The position numbers and the translations under genes are program-made. Below are positions 38,164 to 48,743 of a DNA stretch of 64,000 nt, one piece after another. Source of the DNA: Pseudolabrys sp. (GTDB taxonomy: Bacteria; Pseudomonadota; Alphaproteobacteria; Rhizobiales; Xanthobacteraceae); contig JADGGK010000006.1 of NCBI GenBank assembly GCA_019689975.1, forward strand, positions 1 to 64,000. The letters are read 5' to 3'. The notes under the pieces are model-generated. The model had not been told where the DNA came from. It ran no database searches and worked only from the letters and a program-made list of their open reading frames with translations. Every line of letters begins with the position of its first letter. The first letter of the stretch is position 1.

Positions 38164-40218
38164 TCAAATCTTCTCGAGCCTATGCGTTGCCGCATCCGCG
38201 ACCGCTTCTGCGGTAATGCCGAAGTGTTTGTAGAGTTCCTTATAGGGTCCGCTGGCGCCGAAGCCGCGCATACCGACGAAGAGACCGTCGCTGCCGATGA
38301 CCGCGTCCCAGCCTTGTCGCACACCCGCCTCGACGGCAATCCGCACGGGTGCGCCACCGATGACAGCGCCACGAACGCTCTCCGGCTGCTCGAGGAACAG
38401 ATCAAGGCAGGGAACCGACACGACCCGCGCGAGGATGCGACGCGCCGCGAGGAGTTTCGCCGCCTCGACCGCCACGGCCACCTCCGAGCCGCTGGCAAAG
38501 ATCGACACGGCGGCGTCGTCGCGGCCCTCAAGGATCTGATAGGCGCCGGCCGCGCATCGGTTGTCGACATCCATGCGAAGCCGCAGTTGGGGAAGATTTT
38601 GGCGCGTAAGGGCGATGACGCTCGGCCGATCCTTCCGTTGCAGTGCGAGTTCCCAACATTCGATGGTTTCGACGGCGTCACACGGGCGAAAGAGCAGCAG
38701 GTTGGGGATCGCACGCAGGCTCGCAAGCTGCTCGACCGGCTGATGCGTGGGTCCGTCCTCGCCGAGGCCGATCGAGTCGTGCGTCATCACATGGATCACG
38801 CGCACGCCCATTAGCGCCGCAAGCCGGATCGCCGGGCGTGCATAATCGGAAAAAACCAGAAACGTGCCGGAATAGGGAATGACTCCGCCGTGCAGCGCCA
38901 AGCCGTTCATGGCGGCCGCCATCCCATGCTCGCGCACGCCGTAATGTATGAATCGGCCGCCGTAGTTGCCGGCGTTCATCGCCGTCATAGATTTGGTGCG
39001 CGTATTGTTGGACCCCGTGAGGTCGGCGGAGCCGCCTAGCAACTCGGGCATTGCCGGAACGAGCGCTTCCAGGGCGCGTTCAGATGCGACGCGCGTCGCG
39101 ATCTCTTGCGGCGCGCTCGCAAGCTGACGTTTCAGCCCCGTGACCGCCGCGGCGAGCGCCCGGTCCGGCAGGTCGCCACGCATGCGGCGCTCGAATTCGG
39201 CGCGGGTCGCAGCGTCGAGTGCCGCGAGCCGGCGCTTCCACTCGGCATGGATGCTCTGGCCGCGTTGCCCGACCGCGCGCCAGGCGGCCAGAACGTCGTT
39301 TGGGATTTCGAACGGCGGATACGGCCAATTCAGGTTCTCGCGCGCGCCCCTGATCTCGTCGGCACCGAGCGGCGATCCATGCGCCGAGGCCTTGCCCGAT
39401 TTTGTCGGCGCGCCAAAACCGATCGTCGTCCGGCATGCGATGAGCACCGGTCTGTCCGAGTTTTGTGCCTGCTCGAGTGCAGCGGCAATGGCGGAAGGAT
39501 CATGGCCGTCGATGCGCGAAGCATTCCAGCCGGCGGCCTTGAAGCGCATGACCTGGTCGACCGAGTCGGCAAGCGACAGCGGCCCGTCAATGGAAACATT
39601 GTTGTCGTCGAACAGCACGATCAGCCGGTTGAGCCGGAGATGGCCGGCAAGCGCGATTGCCTCCTGGCTGATGCCCTCCATCAGATCGCCGTCGGACGCG
39701 ATGACATAGGTTTTGTGGTCGACGAGGCTGCCGAACTCGGCGGCAAGATGCCGTTCCGCGATCGCCATGCCGACCGCGTTGGCAAGACCTTGCCCCAGCG
39801 GACCGGTCGTCGTTTCGACACCCGGTGTCAGGAAATTTTCCGGATGACCGGGCGTTCGCGATCCGAGCTGACGAAAGCGCCTGATCTCGTCCAGCGTCAC
39901 CGATGCATAACCGGTGAGATAGAGCAGCGCGTAGAGCAGCATCGAGCCGTGCCCGGCCGAGAGCACGAATCGATCGCGATCGGGCCATGACGGATCGGCG
40001 GGGTCGAATTTGAGGAACCTCGCAAATAATACCGTGGCCACGTCGGCCATGCCCATGGGCATGCCGGGATGGCCGGATTTCGCCTGTTCCACGGCGTCCA
40101 TGGCGAGTGCACGGATGGCATTGGCCATCCGCGCATGGTCGACGGCGGCAATACCCGGCGCCTCGCCTTGGCGCGTCGCGGGCGCCAGGGCGGGCGAGGG
40201 CGAAGCGTGTGCAGGCAT
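38164..40218 (-). CDS. tkt: Transketolase
   Basis: [77 protein letters not shown]. Start 40218 preferred. Confidence 0.96.
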   Translation of the reverse strand: MPAHASPSPALAPATRQGEAPGIAAVDHARMANAIRALAMDAVEQAKSGHPGMPMGMADVATVLFARFLKFDPADPSWPDRDRFVLSAGHGSMLLYALLYLTGYASVTLDEIRRFRQLGSRTPGHPENFLTPGVETTTGPLGQGLANAVGMAIAERHLAAEFGSLVDHKTYVIASDGDLMEGISQEAIALAGHLRLNRLIVLFDDNNVSIDGPLSLADSVDQVMRFKAAGWNASRIDGHDPSAIAAALEQAQNSDRPVLIACRTTIGFGAPTKSGKASAHGSPLGADEIRGARENLNWPYPPFEIPNDVLAAWRAVGQRGQSIHAEWKRRLAALDAATRAEFERRMRGDLPDRALAAAVTGLKRQLASAPQEIATRVASERALEALVPAMPELLGGSADLTGSNNTRTKSMTAMNAGNYGGRFIHYGVREHGMAAAMNGLALHGGVIPYSGTFLVFSDYARPAIRLAALMGVRVIHVMTHDSIGLGEDGPTHQPVEQLASLRAIPNLLLFRPCDAVETIECWELALQRKDRPSVIALTRQNLPQLRLRMDVDNRCAAGAYQILEGRDDAAVSIFASGSEVAVAVEAAKLLAARRILARVVSVPCLDLFLEQPESVRGAVIGGAPVRIAVEAGVRQGWDAVIGSDGLFVGMRGFGASGPYKELYKHFGITAEAVADAATHRLEKI

Positions 40219-40419
40219 GGAAAAGGGCTCGTTTGCGGCGCTGGATAGCATGGCAGGTCGGGGAGTCAATGTGATGGCAACGGCGCGCCTCCGCCATGCA
40301 CAGCCCCCAAATCAATAGGGCATATCTGCCCCGGGGCGTTGACGCCGCGCTTGTGCGGCACCTAAAATTTCACGTCTAAACAGTTGCCTCGACTGTAGAT
40401 TTCGTCACGAGGACGGGTC

Positions 40420-40713
40420 ATGAGCGAGCCGAGCGCAATCGACGCGGCGGTGAAGCGTTTGGCGCTTGCGCTCGACGCGCTCGACGCTGCGGTCGAACGA
40501 CGCTGTCAGGCGGATCGCGACGAGGACGCATTGGCCGCTCAGGTGCAGGCGCTCGGCCTTGACCGCGCCAAGCTCGCCGCGGCGCTCGACGAGGAGACGG
40601 CACGGGCGCGTTGCCTGGAAGACACCAACCGCGCGGTTGCCGAGCGGCTCGAGGCGGCCATCGCGACGATCCAGTCGGTATTGAGCAGCGCGGGCGACCA
40701 GTGGCGCAAGTGA
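40420..40713 (+). CDS. DUF4164 family protein
   Basis: Short helical ORF directly upstream of zapA; MSEPSAIDAAVKRLALALDALDAAVERR. Confidence 0.8.
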   Translation: MSEPSAIDAAVKRLALALDALDAAVERRCQADRDEDALAAQVQALGLDRAKLAAALDEETARARCLEDTNRAVAERLEAAIATIQSVLSSAGDQWRK

Positions 40714-41081
40714 CCGCAACCATTGCCGGACGCCAGTTCCGTCTCGCTTGCGAGGACGGGCAGGAGGAGCATTTGCGGGCGCTCGCGCGCGACATCGATC
40801 AGCGCATCATCGACCTGCGCCGCAAGTTCGGGGAAATCGGCGATACCCGTCTCACGGTGATGGCGGCGCTCACGGTGGCCGATGAGTTGCTGGAGGCTAC
40901 GCGCAAGATTCGCCGGTTGGAGGAAGAGATTGCGGCGCTGCAAGACGCGCGTCTCGTCGCCTCCGATCGCGCGAAAGCCGCCTCGGAGGCGGTGGTCGCC
41001 GCTTTCAACTCGGCCGCCGACCGCATCGAAGGGATCGCGCAGCGGCTTAATGCCACGCTCGGCGGCGGGCGGAACGGCTGA
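40701..41081 (+). CDS. zapA: Cell division protein ZapA
   Basis: GTG start at 40701 (VAQVTATIAGRQFRLACEDGQEEHLRALARDIDQRIIDLRRKFGEIGDTRLTVMAALTVADELLEA). Confidence 0.9.
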   Translation: MAQVTATIAGRQFRLACEDGQEEHLRALARDIDQRIIDLRRKFGEIGDTRLTVMAALTVADELLEATRKIRRLEEEIAALQDARLVASDRAKAASEAVVAAFNSAADRIEGIAQRLNATLGGGRNG

Positions 41082-41202
41082 TATCGGCGGCCGCGTCCGC
41101 GCCTCGCGGCGGCCCATTTCCGATGCCCTGCGCGCCGTTCCCCGAGCGGCTTGGTCGCGGGCGGCGCTTGTGGCGCAACCTGTTCCGGCACTACATTCTA
41201 TG

Positions 41203-41362
41203 CCGCGGAGCTGCGGGGTGCGTCAGGAGGCTATATCCCCGGGGCCTTATCGATCCTCAAGGGAGCTGTCCCTGACCGAGCTCGTGGGCTCGGACATATG
41301 GCGCCCACCTACTTTCGTAGGGAACCCGGGATCGATGCTCCAACGGCCATCGCGGCTCCGCG
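41203..41362 (+). ncRNA. ssrS: 6S RNA
   Basis: Lies between zapA and 5-FTHF cyclo-ligase, the classic 6S context. Terminal helix GCGGAGCTGCG / CGCGGCTCCGC (one G-U pair), length ~160 nt. Approximate ends. Confidence 0.85.
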
Positions 41363-41372
41363 CCTCTTGCGC

Positions 41373-41963
41373 ATGACAGACCTCGCCGCACAAGAAAGTC
41401 CCAAGGCCCGGTTGCGTGCTGACGCGCTGTCGCGCCGCGATGCGTTGCCGGCGGCAACGCGCGCCGCCGCGGCGGAGCTCCTGGCGGCGCGGCCGTTTCC
41501 CGTGCCCGTCGAGCCGGGCGTGATCGTCTCCGGCTTCATGCCCATCGGGAGCGAAATCAATCCGCTGCCGCTGATGCGCCATCTTGCCGCTGCCGGCGCG
41601 CGGTTGGCGTTGCCGGCAATTCAAGGACGCGGCCGGCCGCTCGTCATGCGCGCCTACGCGTTCGGCGACGAACTCGCCCGCGGCCAGTGGGGAATCCGGG
41701 AGCCGAAGGCCGAGGCTCCCGAGGTCGCGCCCGACATTCTCCTCGTTCCGCTTGCCTGCTTTGACCGTGTCGGCCATCGCATCGGTTACGGGGCCGGCTA
41801 TTACGACATGACCATCAACGCGCTTCGGACAAGGAAGACGATCATCGCAATCGGTGTAGCCTTCGCCGTGCAGGAAATTGCCCGCGTCCCCGCCACGCCG
41901 ACAGACGCGCGTCTCGATCTCGTGCTAACGGAGCGTGAGGTGATCGATTTCCGCGGATCCTGA
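41373..41963 (+). CDS. 5-formyltetrahydrofolate cyclo-ligase
   Basis: Start at ATG 41373. GYGAGYYDMTINALR; RLALPAIQGRGRPLVMRAYAFGDELARGQWGIREP. Confidence 0.94.
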   Translation: MTDLAAQESPKARLRADALSRRDALPAATRAAAAELLAARPFPVPVEPGVIVSGFMPIGSEINPLPLMRHLAAAGARLALPAIQGRGRPLVMRAYAFGDELARGQWGIREPKAEAPEVAPDILLVPLACFDRVGHRIGYGAGYYDMTINALRTRKTIIAIGVAFAVQEIARVPATPTDARLDLVLTEREVIDFRGS

Positions 41964-41967
41964 CCGA

Positions 41968-42789
41968 ATGCGCATTTTGTTTGTCGGCGATGTGGTTGGT
42001 CGTTCGGGACGAACCATTGTCAACGAGATCCTTCCCGGTCTCATCAGGAAGTGGAGGCTCGACCTTGTGGTGGTCAACGGAGAGAACGCGGCCGGTGGTT
42101 TCGGCATTACCGAACCGATCTATAACGAACTGATCGACGCGGGAGCCGACGCCGTCACGCTCGGCAACCATGCATGGGATCAGCGGGAAGCGCTGGTATT
42201 CATCGAACGCGCGCCGCGTTTGCTCCGGCCCGTAAACTATCCCAAGGGCACGCCCGGTCGCGGCGCCGCGATGATTGGCACCAAAAACGGCAAACGGGCG
42301 TTGATCATCAATGCGATGGGTCGCATCTTCATGGATGCGCTCGACGACCCTTTCGCGATCATTGACCGCGAGCTCGGTGCCTGCGCGCTCGCCCGTGATG
42401 CCGATGCCATCGTAATCGACTTCCACTGCGAAGCAACGAGCGAAAAGCAGGCGATGGCATATTTCTGCGACGGCCGCGCAAGCGTTGTGGTCGGAACTCA
42501 CACTCATGCCCCCACCGCGGATCATCGCATCCTGCCCGCACGAACGGCGTTCGTATCCGACGTGGGTATGACGGGGGATTTCGACTCCGTCATCGGGATG
42601 CAGAAGGACGAACCGCTCAACCGGTTCCTGCGCAAGATTCCGGCGAACAAATTCGAGCCGGCCGCGGGTGCGGCCACGCTGTGTGCCCTGGCGGTTGAAA
42701 CGGACGACTCGACCGGGCTTGCGGAACGCGTGGCGGCAGTCCGCCTTGGCGGCATTCTGGAAGAGGCGCGGCCGGCGTTTTGGGAATAG
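41968..42789 (+). CDS. TIGR00282 family metallophosphoesterase (YmdB-like)
   Basis: [25 protein letters not shown]...[40 protein letters not shown]. Confidence 0.95.
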   Translation: MRILFVGDVVGRSGRTIVNEILPGLIRKWRLDLVVVNGENAAGGFGITEPIYNELIDAGADAVTLGNHAWDQREALVFIERAPRLLRPVNYPKGTPGRGAAMIGTKNGKRALIINAMGRIFMDALDDPFAIIDRELGACALARDADAIVIDFHCEATSEKQAMAYFCDGRASVVVGTHTHAPTADHRILPARTAFVSDVGMTGDFDSVIGMQKDEPLNRFLRKIPANKFEPAAGAATLCALAVETDDSTGLAERVAAVRLGGILEEARPAFWE

Positions 42790-42850
42790 ATTTTCCGCGG
42801 TCGTCCGCTTATATAGCTGCCCGCATCAGAGACATTGCTGCACCGCTGCC

Positions 42851-43597
42851 ATGGCCGGCCATTCGCAATTCAAGAATATCATGCATAAGAAGGGGCGCGC
42901 GGATAAGGCGCGCTCCAAGCTGTTTTCCAAGCTGGCGCGCGAGATCACCGTGGCGGCCAAGCTCGGATTGCCCGATCCTGCGCACAATCCCCGCTTGCGC
43001 GCGGCCGTGCTCGCCGCCCGTTCCGAAAATATGCCGAAGGAGAATATCGAGCGCGCGATCAGAAAGTCGCAAGGCGGCGACGCGGAGAGTTATGACGAGA
43101 TCCGCTACGAGGGCTATGCTCCTGGCGGCGTCGCGATCATCGTGGAAGCCTTGACGGACAATCGCAACCGCACTGCCGGCGAGGTGCGCGCGATCTTCAG
43201 CAAGAACGGCGGCACGCTCGCCGAGACCGGCGCCGTGTCCTACCTGTTTTCGCATGTAGGCATCGTCGAGTTCGATGCGAAAGTCGCCGGCGCCGATGCC
43301 ATGCTGGAGGCGGCGATCGAGGCGGGCGCCGAAGACGTCGTCTCGGGCGACGACGGCCATCAGGTCTACACCACGCCGGAATCCTTGAACGACGTGGCCA
43401 GGGCACTGGAGTCGAAATTCGGCGAACCGCGCAAAACCGCACTCATTTGGAAACCGCAAACCACCGTGGTCGTCGACGACGAGGCGGGTGAGAAGGTACT
43501 CAAACTGATCGATGCGCTCGACGAGTCGGATGACGTGCAGAACGTCTACGCCAATTTCGAGATATCCGAGGCGCTGCTGCAGAAAATGAGCGCCTGA
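42851..43597 (+). CDS. yebC: YebC/PmpR family DNA-binding protein
   Basis: Start at ATG 42851. [32 protein letters not shown]...[17 protein letters not shown]. Confidence 0.96.
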   Translation: MAGHSQFKNIMHKKGRADKARSKLFSKLAREITVAAKLGLPDPAHNPRLRAAVLAARSENMPKENIERAIRKSQGGDAESYDEIRYEGYAPGGVAIIVEALTDNRNRTAGEVRAIFSKNGGTLAETGAVSYLFSHVGIVEFDAKVAGADAMLEAAIEAGAEDVVSGDDGHQVYTTPESLNDVARALESKFGEPRKTALIWKPQTTVVVDDEAGEKVLKLIDALDESDDVQNVYANFEISEALLQKMSA

Positions 43598-43817
43598 TTA
43601 GGCCTGAACGCGGCAAAGTCCGGCGCGACCGGCGGGGCCGGGGCGGCGGCGCTGCCGTGGGCGGCCTTATGGGGCGCAGGCGGATGCGTCGGGCGCCCGG
43701 GCAGGGCGGTGTCCCGCGCGGTGATCCTTCCTTCGGCCTCCGCTCGCGCCGGGGAATGCGGGCATGGCGTGCAAAACCCGCTAGGCCGCGGCGGGATGCG
43801 GCGCTATCAACGGATGC

Positions 43818-44327
43818 ATGAACGTCCGTCCGATTCGTATTCTCGGCATCGACCCCGGGCTCCGTCGCACCGGCTGGGGTCTCATCGAGCTTGATGGAAG
43901 CCGACTCGTGCCGCTCGCCTGCGGTTCCCTGGAGACGAGCGAACGTGACGCGCTGGGGGCGCGGCTGGTCGCGATCCATGACGGGCTGGCCGCGGTCATC
44001 GACCACTATCGGCCGCAGGAGGCCGCCGTGGAGGCGACTTTCGTCAGCCGCAACGCGGCCGCGACGTTGAAGCTCGGCCAGGCGCGCGGCGTCGCCCTTC
44101 TGGTGCCGGCCAAATCGGGAATCGCCGTGGCCGAGTACGCGCCGAATCTGGTGAAAAAGAGCATCGTCGGCGTAGGCCATGGCGAAAAACCGCAAATCCG
44201 CATGATGATCGGCGTGCTGCTTCCGCGCGCCGATCCGCCGAGCGAGGACGCCGCTGATGCACTCGCCGTCGCGGTCTGCCATGCGCACCATCGCTCGAGC
44301 GCTTTGTTGAAGGCGGCGGCGTCATGA
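43818..44327 (+). CDS. ruvC: Holliday junction endodeoxyribonuclease RuvC
   Basis: [24 protein letters not shown]...[27 protein letters not shown]. Confidence 0.97.
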   Translation: MNVRPIRILGIDPGLRRTGWGLIELDGSRLVPLACGSLETSERDALGARLVAIHDGLAAVIDHYRPQEAAVEATFVSRNAAATLKLGQARGVALLVPAKSGIAVAEYAPNLVKKSIVGVGHGEKPQIRMMIGVLLPRADPPSEDAADALAVAVCHAHHRSSALLKAAAS

Positions 44328-44941
44328 TCGGTAAGCTCAGGGGCATTATCGACTCCTACGGCGAGGACTACGTTGTCCTCGACGTCAACGGCGTCGGTTA
44401 TCAGGTGCATTGCGCGTCACGTACGCTGCAGATGCTGCCCGCGATCGGCGAGGCGGCGGCGCTGTCGGTCGAGACCCATGTGCGTGAGGATCAGATCCGA
44501 TTGTTCGGATTCACCAGCGACGTCGAGCGCGAATGGTTCCGGCTGCTGCAGACCGTCCAGGGGGTTGGTGCCAGGGTCGCTCTTTCGGTGCTCGGCACGT
44601 TGAGGCCGTCGGAACTCGGCGAGGCGATTGCGCTGCGCGACAAGGCGAGCATCGCGCGCGCGCCCGGCGTGGGACCGAAGGTGGCCGAGCGCATCGTCAC
44701 CGAGCTCAAGGACAAGGCACCCGCGCTGGCCAATATCGAACCGAGCCTCACGCGCTCGGCGGGAGCGGTTGACGAGCACCGCGCTCCGAAGCCGTTTGCG
44801 GATGCAGTCTCGGCGCTGGTCAATCTCGGCTATGGTCAGGCGCAGGCCGCTGCTGCCGTCGCCGCCGCCGCGCGCCAAGCCGGCGAGGGTGCCGACACGG
44901 CGATGTTGATCAGGCAGGGATTGAAGGAGCTGGCAAAGTGA
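44324..44941 (+). CDS. ruvA: Holliday junction DNA helicase RuvA
   Basis: [39 protein letters not shown] overlap with ruvC. Confidence 0.97.
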   Translation: MIGKLRGIIDSYGEDYVVLDVNGVGYQVHCASRTLQMLPAIGEAAALSVETHVREDQIRLFGFTSDVEREWFRLLQTVQGVGARVALSVLGTLRPSELGEAIALRDKASIARAPGVGPKVAERIVTELKDKAPALANIEPSLTRSAGAVDEHRAPKPFADAVSALVNLGYGQAQAAAAVAAAARQAGEGADTAMLIRQGLKELAK

Positions 44942-45020
44942 CCGGCCGAATGCACGTCACTCGGTATTGCTATCGCCTCCGGAAGGGTCACGGGATCTCA
45001 CGTCGCAGGCAAGACCGACC

Positions 45021-46061
45021 ATGACCAGTCCGCGCCTTGTTGCCGCCGATGCCCGCGAGGACGACGCTGATCCCTCGCTGCGCCCGCAACGGCTCGCCGA
45101 ATTCATCGGCCAGGACAAGGCGCGCAGCAATCTGTCCGTGTTCATCAAGGCCGCGATTGCGCGCAAGGAGCCGCTCGACCACGTCCTTTTTGTCGGTCCG
45201 CCCGGTCTCGGCAAGACCACGCTGGCCCAGATTGTGGCGCGCGAGCTGGGTGTCAATTTTCGCGCCACGTCGGGGCCGGTGATCGCAAAAGCGGGCGACC
45301 TTGCCGCGCTGCTTACCAATCTCGAGGCGCGCGACGTCCTGTTCATCGACGAAATTCACCGGCTCAATCCGGCGGTCGAGGAAATTCTCTACCCGGCGAT
45401 GGAAGATTTCCAGCTCGACCTTATCATCGGCGAGGGCCCAGCGGCGCGCTCGGTGAAGATTGACCTTGCGCCGTTCACGCTGATCGGCGCAACGACGCGC
45501 GCCGGTCTTTTGACCAATCCGCTGCGCGATCGTTTCGGCATACCCGTGCGCCTGGAGTTCTACAGCGAGCGCGAGCTCGAGGAGATCGTCACCCGCGGGG
45601 CACGGGTGTTCGGTATCGGGATGACCGCCGATGGCGCCAACGAGATCGCGCGACGCGCACGCGGCACGCCGCGCATCGCCGGACGTCTTTTGCGGCGCGT
45701 GCGCGACTTCGCCCTCGTCGCGAAGGCCGAACGCATCGACCGAAAGATCGCCGACCGCGCCCTTTCCGCGCTCGAGGTCGATCACGCCGGGCTCGACGCC
45801 ATGGATCGGCGCTATTTGTCGACCATAGCCGCCAATTACGGCGGCGGCCCCGTCGGAATCGACACGCTCGCCGCCGCGCTGAGCGAACCGCGTGACGCCA
45901 TCGAAGACATCATCGAGCCGTTCCTCATTCAGCAAGGGTTTGTCCAGCGCACGCCGCGCGGTCGCTTGCTCACCGGCGCGGCCTTCAGGCATCTCGATTT
46001 GCCCGAACCTGCGCGCGACCCGGCACAATTCGGGTTGTTCGGTGACGGAACGGATGACTAG
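45021..46061 (+). CDS. ruvB: Holliday junction DNA helicase RuvB
   Basis: Start at ATG 45021. [24 protein letters not shown]...[26 protein letters not shown]. Confidence 0.97.
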   Translation: MTSPRLVAADAREDDADPSLRPQRLAEFIGQDKARSNLSVFIKAAIARKEPLDHVLFVGPPGLGKTTLAQIVARELGVNFRATSGPVIAKAGDLAALLTNLEARDVLFIDEIHRLNPAVEEILYPAMEDFQLDLIIGEGPAARSVKIDLAPFTLIGATTRAGLLTNPLRDRFGIPVRLEFYSERELEEIVTRGARVFGIGMTADGANEIARRARGTPRIAGRLLRRVRDFALVAKAERIDRKIADRALSALEVDHAGLDAMDRRYLSTIAANYGGGPVGIDTLAAALSEPRDAIEDIIEPFLIQQGFVQRTPRGRLLTGAAFRHLDLPEPARDPAQFGLFGDGTDD

Positions 46062-46159
46062 CGGAATCGCCGTCATGCGCTGGCACCATGCCAGGGTCGC
46101 CTCATCTTTGTCACGCGGCGCGTGGATGGCTGGATCGACTCACGATACGGGTAGGGACC

Positions 46160-46621
46160 ATGGGCAACCCGCTCGACGGTGAAATCTCCGGCGGTCGCCA
46201 TCGTCAGCAGGTACGCGTCTATTATGAAGACACGGACTTTTCGGGAGTCGTCTATCACGCGAGCTATCTGCGTTTCATGGAGCGCGGGCGCACCAACTAT
46301 CTGCGACTGATCGGCGCCGACCATCGCGCGCTTTTTGAGCAGGCAAAAGCCGAAGCTCCGGGTTTTGCCTTCGTGGTCACGCACATGACGCTCGATTTCA
46401 AGCGACCGGCCTTCATGGACGACGTGCTCACCGTCGAGACCGCGCCCGTCGAGGTGAAAGGCGCCTCCGTGTGGCTCGCCCAGAGGGTCATGCGCGGCGA
46501 AGAGGTGCTGGTGCAAGCGCGGGTGCAGGTCGCTTTCGTCTCCGGCGGCCGCGCTCGGCCGATACCCCGGCCATTGCGCATGGCCATGAAGGCTGATCAG
46601 GAATCGGGCGGTATTGCCTGA
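46160..46621 (+). CDS. ybgC: Tol-Pal system acyl-CoA thioesterase YbgC
   Basis: Start at ATG 46160. VRVYYEDTDFSGVVYHASYLRFMERGRTNYLRLIG. Confidence 0.94.
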   Translation: MGNPLDGEISGGRHRQQVRVYYEDTDFSGVVYHASYLRFMERGRTNYLRLIGADHRALFEQAKAEAPGFAFVVTHMTLDFKRPAFMDDVLTVETAPVEVKGASVWLAQRVMRGEEVLVQARVQVAFVSGGRARPIPRPLRMAMKADQESGGIA

Positions 46622-47003
46622 GGGCGCATGCATGTCGGTGGCATGACGGACCTGAACTTTGCCCTATGCTGCAAAGCCGTCAGCGCCTGCTCCTCGCCGG
46701 CGGCTTCTCCCCTGGCAACGGCGTGATCGCCAAACGATGGCGGCTTTCTCGGTCGTTTCTGTTCCGCGCCGCCAAGCCCTTCTTGCGGGACCCATCGGGG
46801 GTACGCGCAAGCACGGCGAGATACCCCGTGGTTGCTCCGGCGGCGCCGGTGCGGATTGCGGCGGCGATGCTCCACACGCTCGCGCTAGGCCCATAGGGGG
46901 CTTTGCATCCAGGGACAGCGATCTCGATGCGCTTGCCAGGGCTGCGAGCGAGGCGATCTGCGGCAACCGCCGAGGTCGACCGTCGACGCCGATGCGGGAC
47001 CCA

Positions 47004-47020
47004 TGTTAATATCATTTACA
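47004..47020. promoter_or_regulatory. Putative TetR operator upstream of tetR
   Basis: TGTTAAT-ATC-ATTTACA: imperfect inverted repeat, 3-bp spacer, 13 bp upstream of the tetR ATG. Confidence 0.6.
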
Positions 47021-47033
47021 CACGAGCGATCTC

Positions 47034-47669
47034 ATGACTTGGGGCAGGCACGGCCACGGGCCGCGCGGCTACCATCATGGCAACCTGAAGGAAGCCTTGG
47101 TGCGGGCCGCGTTGGATTTGATTGCGAAGAAAGGGCCTGCCGGCTTCACATTCGCCGAAGCGGCGCGCTGGGCGGGGGTCAGCCCGGCTGCGCCTTATCG
47201 GCACTTCCGCGATCGCGATGCCCTGCTGGCCAGCGTGGCCTTGCAGGGATTCGAGCGCTTCGCGGCGATGCTCGCCACCGCCTGGAACGGCGGCAAGCCC
47301 GATCCGCGCAGAGCCTTTGAAGAGCTCGGCAAGGCCTATCTCGCCTTCGCGCGCACCGAGCCCGCCTATTATTCGGCGATGTTCGAGGCGGGGATCCCCC
47401 TGCACAGCAATCCGGAATTGCTTGCAGCAAGCGAGCGCGCCTTTGCCGTGCTGCGCTCGGCCTGCGAGACGCTGATCACCGCGATGCCGGCGCGCGAGCG
47501 GCCGCCCGTTCTGATGATGGCGCTGCACATCTGGGCGATGTCGCACGGCATCGCCTCGTTGTTTGGCCGCGGCGATTCCGCCCGGCGCGCATTGCCGATG
47601 CCTCCGGAGGAATTATTGGAGGCAGCCTTGTTGATCTATCTGCGCGGGCTGGGATCGTCGCCTGCGTGA
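47034..47669 (+). CDS. TetR/AcrR family transcriptional regulator
   Basis: GYHHGNLKEALVRAALDLIAKKGPAGFTFAEAARWAGVSPAAPYRHFRDRDALLASVA. Confidence 0.93.
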   Translation: MTWGRHGHGPRGYHHGNLKEALVRAALDLIAKKGPAGFTFAEAARWAGVSPAAPYRHFRDRDALLASVALQGFERFAAMLATAWNGGKPDPRRAFEELGKAYLAFARTEPAYYSAMFEAGIPLHSNPELLAASERAFAVLRSACETLITAMPARERPPVLMMALHIWAMSHGIASLFGRGDSARRALPMPPEELLEAALLIYLRGLGSSPA

Positions 47670-47872
47670 CGCGCCGGCGCCAGCCCGTCTGTGGCGGTTC
47701 GGATCGCATGCGGCTTTCCCCGCCGCTTTCGCCTCGCGGCCCGCGAGCCGACCGGGGCGGGCCTTAAGGCGCGGCCGGTCCAAGGACGCCGACGTCACGC
47801 ATGACGCATGCGGCCGCACTTTCACCGCCCACCCGCGAAGATGGCGGAAGGGAAATTTGAATGACGAAGGTG

Positions 47873-47901
47873 TTGACATTCGTTGCGCCGCTGCCTACTA
47901 A
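47873..47901 (+). promoter_or_regulatory. Putative sigma-70-type promoter for the DUF2852 gene
   Basis: TTGACA (47873-47878), 17-bp spacer, TACTAA (47896-47901); the operator overlaps the -10 and start region. Confidence 0.55.
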
Positions 47902-47920
47902 TGTAAATGTTATTTACATT
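47900..47920. promoter_or_regulatory. Putative TetR operator upstream of the DUF2852 gene
   Basis: Perfect inverted repeat AATGTAAAT-GTT-ATTTACATT, 15 bp upstream of ATG 47936; same core and spacing as the site at 47004-47020. Confidence 0.7.
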
Positions 47921-47935
47921 CACGCGAGGCCCGTT

Positions 47936-48403
47936 ATGCCGATCACCGCGAAGCTCGACGAATACGGCAAACCTGCCTGGATCGCCCTCATCGTTCTCGG
48001 CTTTTGGGTGTTTTGGCCGCTCGGCCTGGCCATCCTGATCTTTACGATATGGAGCGGACGCATGGGTTGCGGATATCACGCGAGCTACGGCGATTATGAG
48101 CGCTGGCAGCAGCACTGGCAGCACAAAATGGAGCGGCTGCAACGTAAGCTCGATTGGATGCGCTCGCGCATCAGCGGCGATTCCTCGGGCGGCGGAATGT
48201 GGCGCGGGCCCTCAAGCGGTAATCGGGCCTTCGACGAATATCGGGCCGAAACCCTGCGGAGATTGGAGGAAGAACAGCGGGAGTTCCGCGAGTTCCTGGA
48301 CCGTTTGCGCATGGCCAAGGACAAGGCGGAGTTCGACCAGTTCATGGCCGAACGGCGTCGCCGGCAGGGTCCCGAGACGCCGCAGCCCTCGGCCCAAGGC
48401 TGA
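47936..48403 (+). CDS. DUF2852 family membrane-associated protein
   Basis: Start at ATG 47936, downstream of promoter and operator. AWIALIVLGFWVFWPLGLAILIFTIWSGRM...EYRAETLRRLEEEQREFREFLDRLRMAKDKAEFDQFMAERR. Confidence 0.9.
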   Translation: MPITAKLDEYGKPAWIALIVLGFWVFWPLGLAILIFTIWSGRMGCGYHASYGDYERWQQHWQHKMERLQRKLDWMRSRISGDSSGGGMWRGPSSGNRAFDEYRAETLRRLEEEQREFREFLDRLRMAKDKAEFDQFMAERRRRQGPETPQPSAQG

Positions 48404-48424
48404 ACGAGCCGGCCCGCTGCACGG

Positions 48425-48466
48425 GGCCGCGGAGGGAGGTTCCCTTCCGCGGCCGTTTGCTTTCTT
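48425..48466 (+). terminator. Rho-independent terminator after the DUF2852 gene
   Basis: Perfect 9-bp outer stem GGCCGCGGA/TCCGCGGCC followed by GTTTGCTTTCTT. Confidence 0.7.
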
Positions 48467-48743
48467 GCCCCGGCGGGCCGCCTTCACTAAGCATTCTTTA
48501 ACCACAATAGGCGCTGTCTAGCGGCGCGAGGGCCCGGTTCGGCGCTCTCGGTGCGCCCAAGTTCGGCCAAGTTTCGCGACGATTTGCTGGCCCGACGGTG
48601 GCGGGATCAGCGATTTTCGCGACGGTTGGAGTTGGGCGGGCCGTGCATGCGAGCGGACCGCCGTGGCGCAACATCTCGTTGGGATGGAGGCGCGCCGCGG
48701 CGGTGCGACCCGTCATTAGCCGGATGGCGAAAGGACGTGCTCA

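Noticed and set aside
46622-47003. Possible gene remnant between ybgC and tetR
   Set aside because: Short overlapping ORFs only; no recognisable similarity or coding signal.
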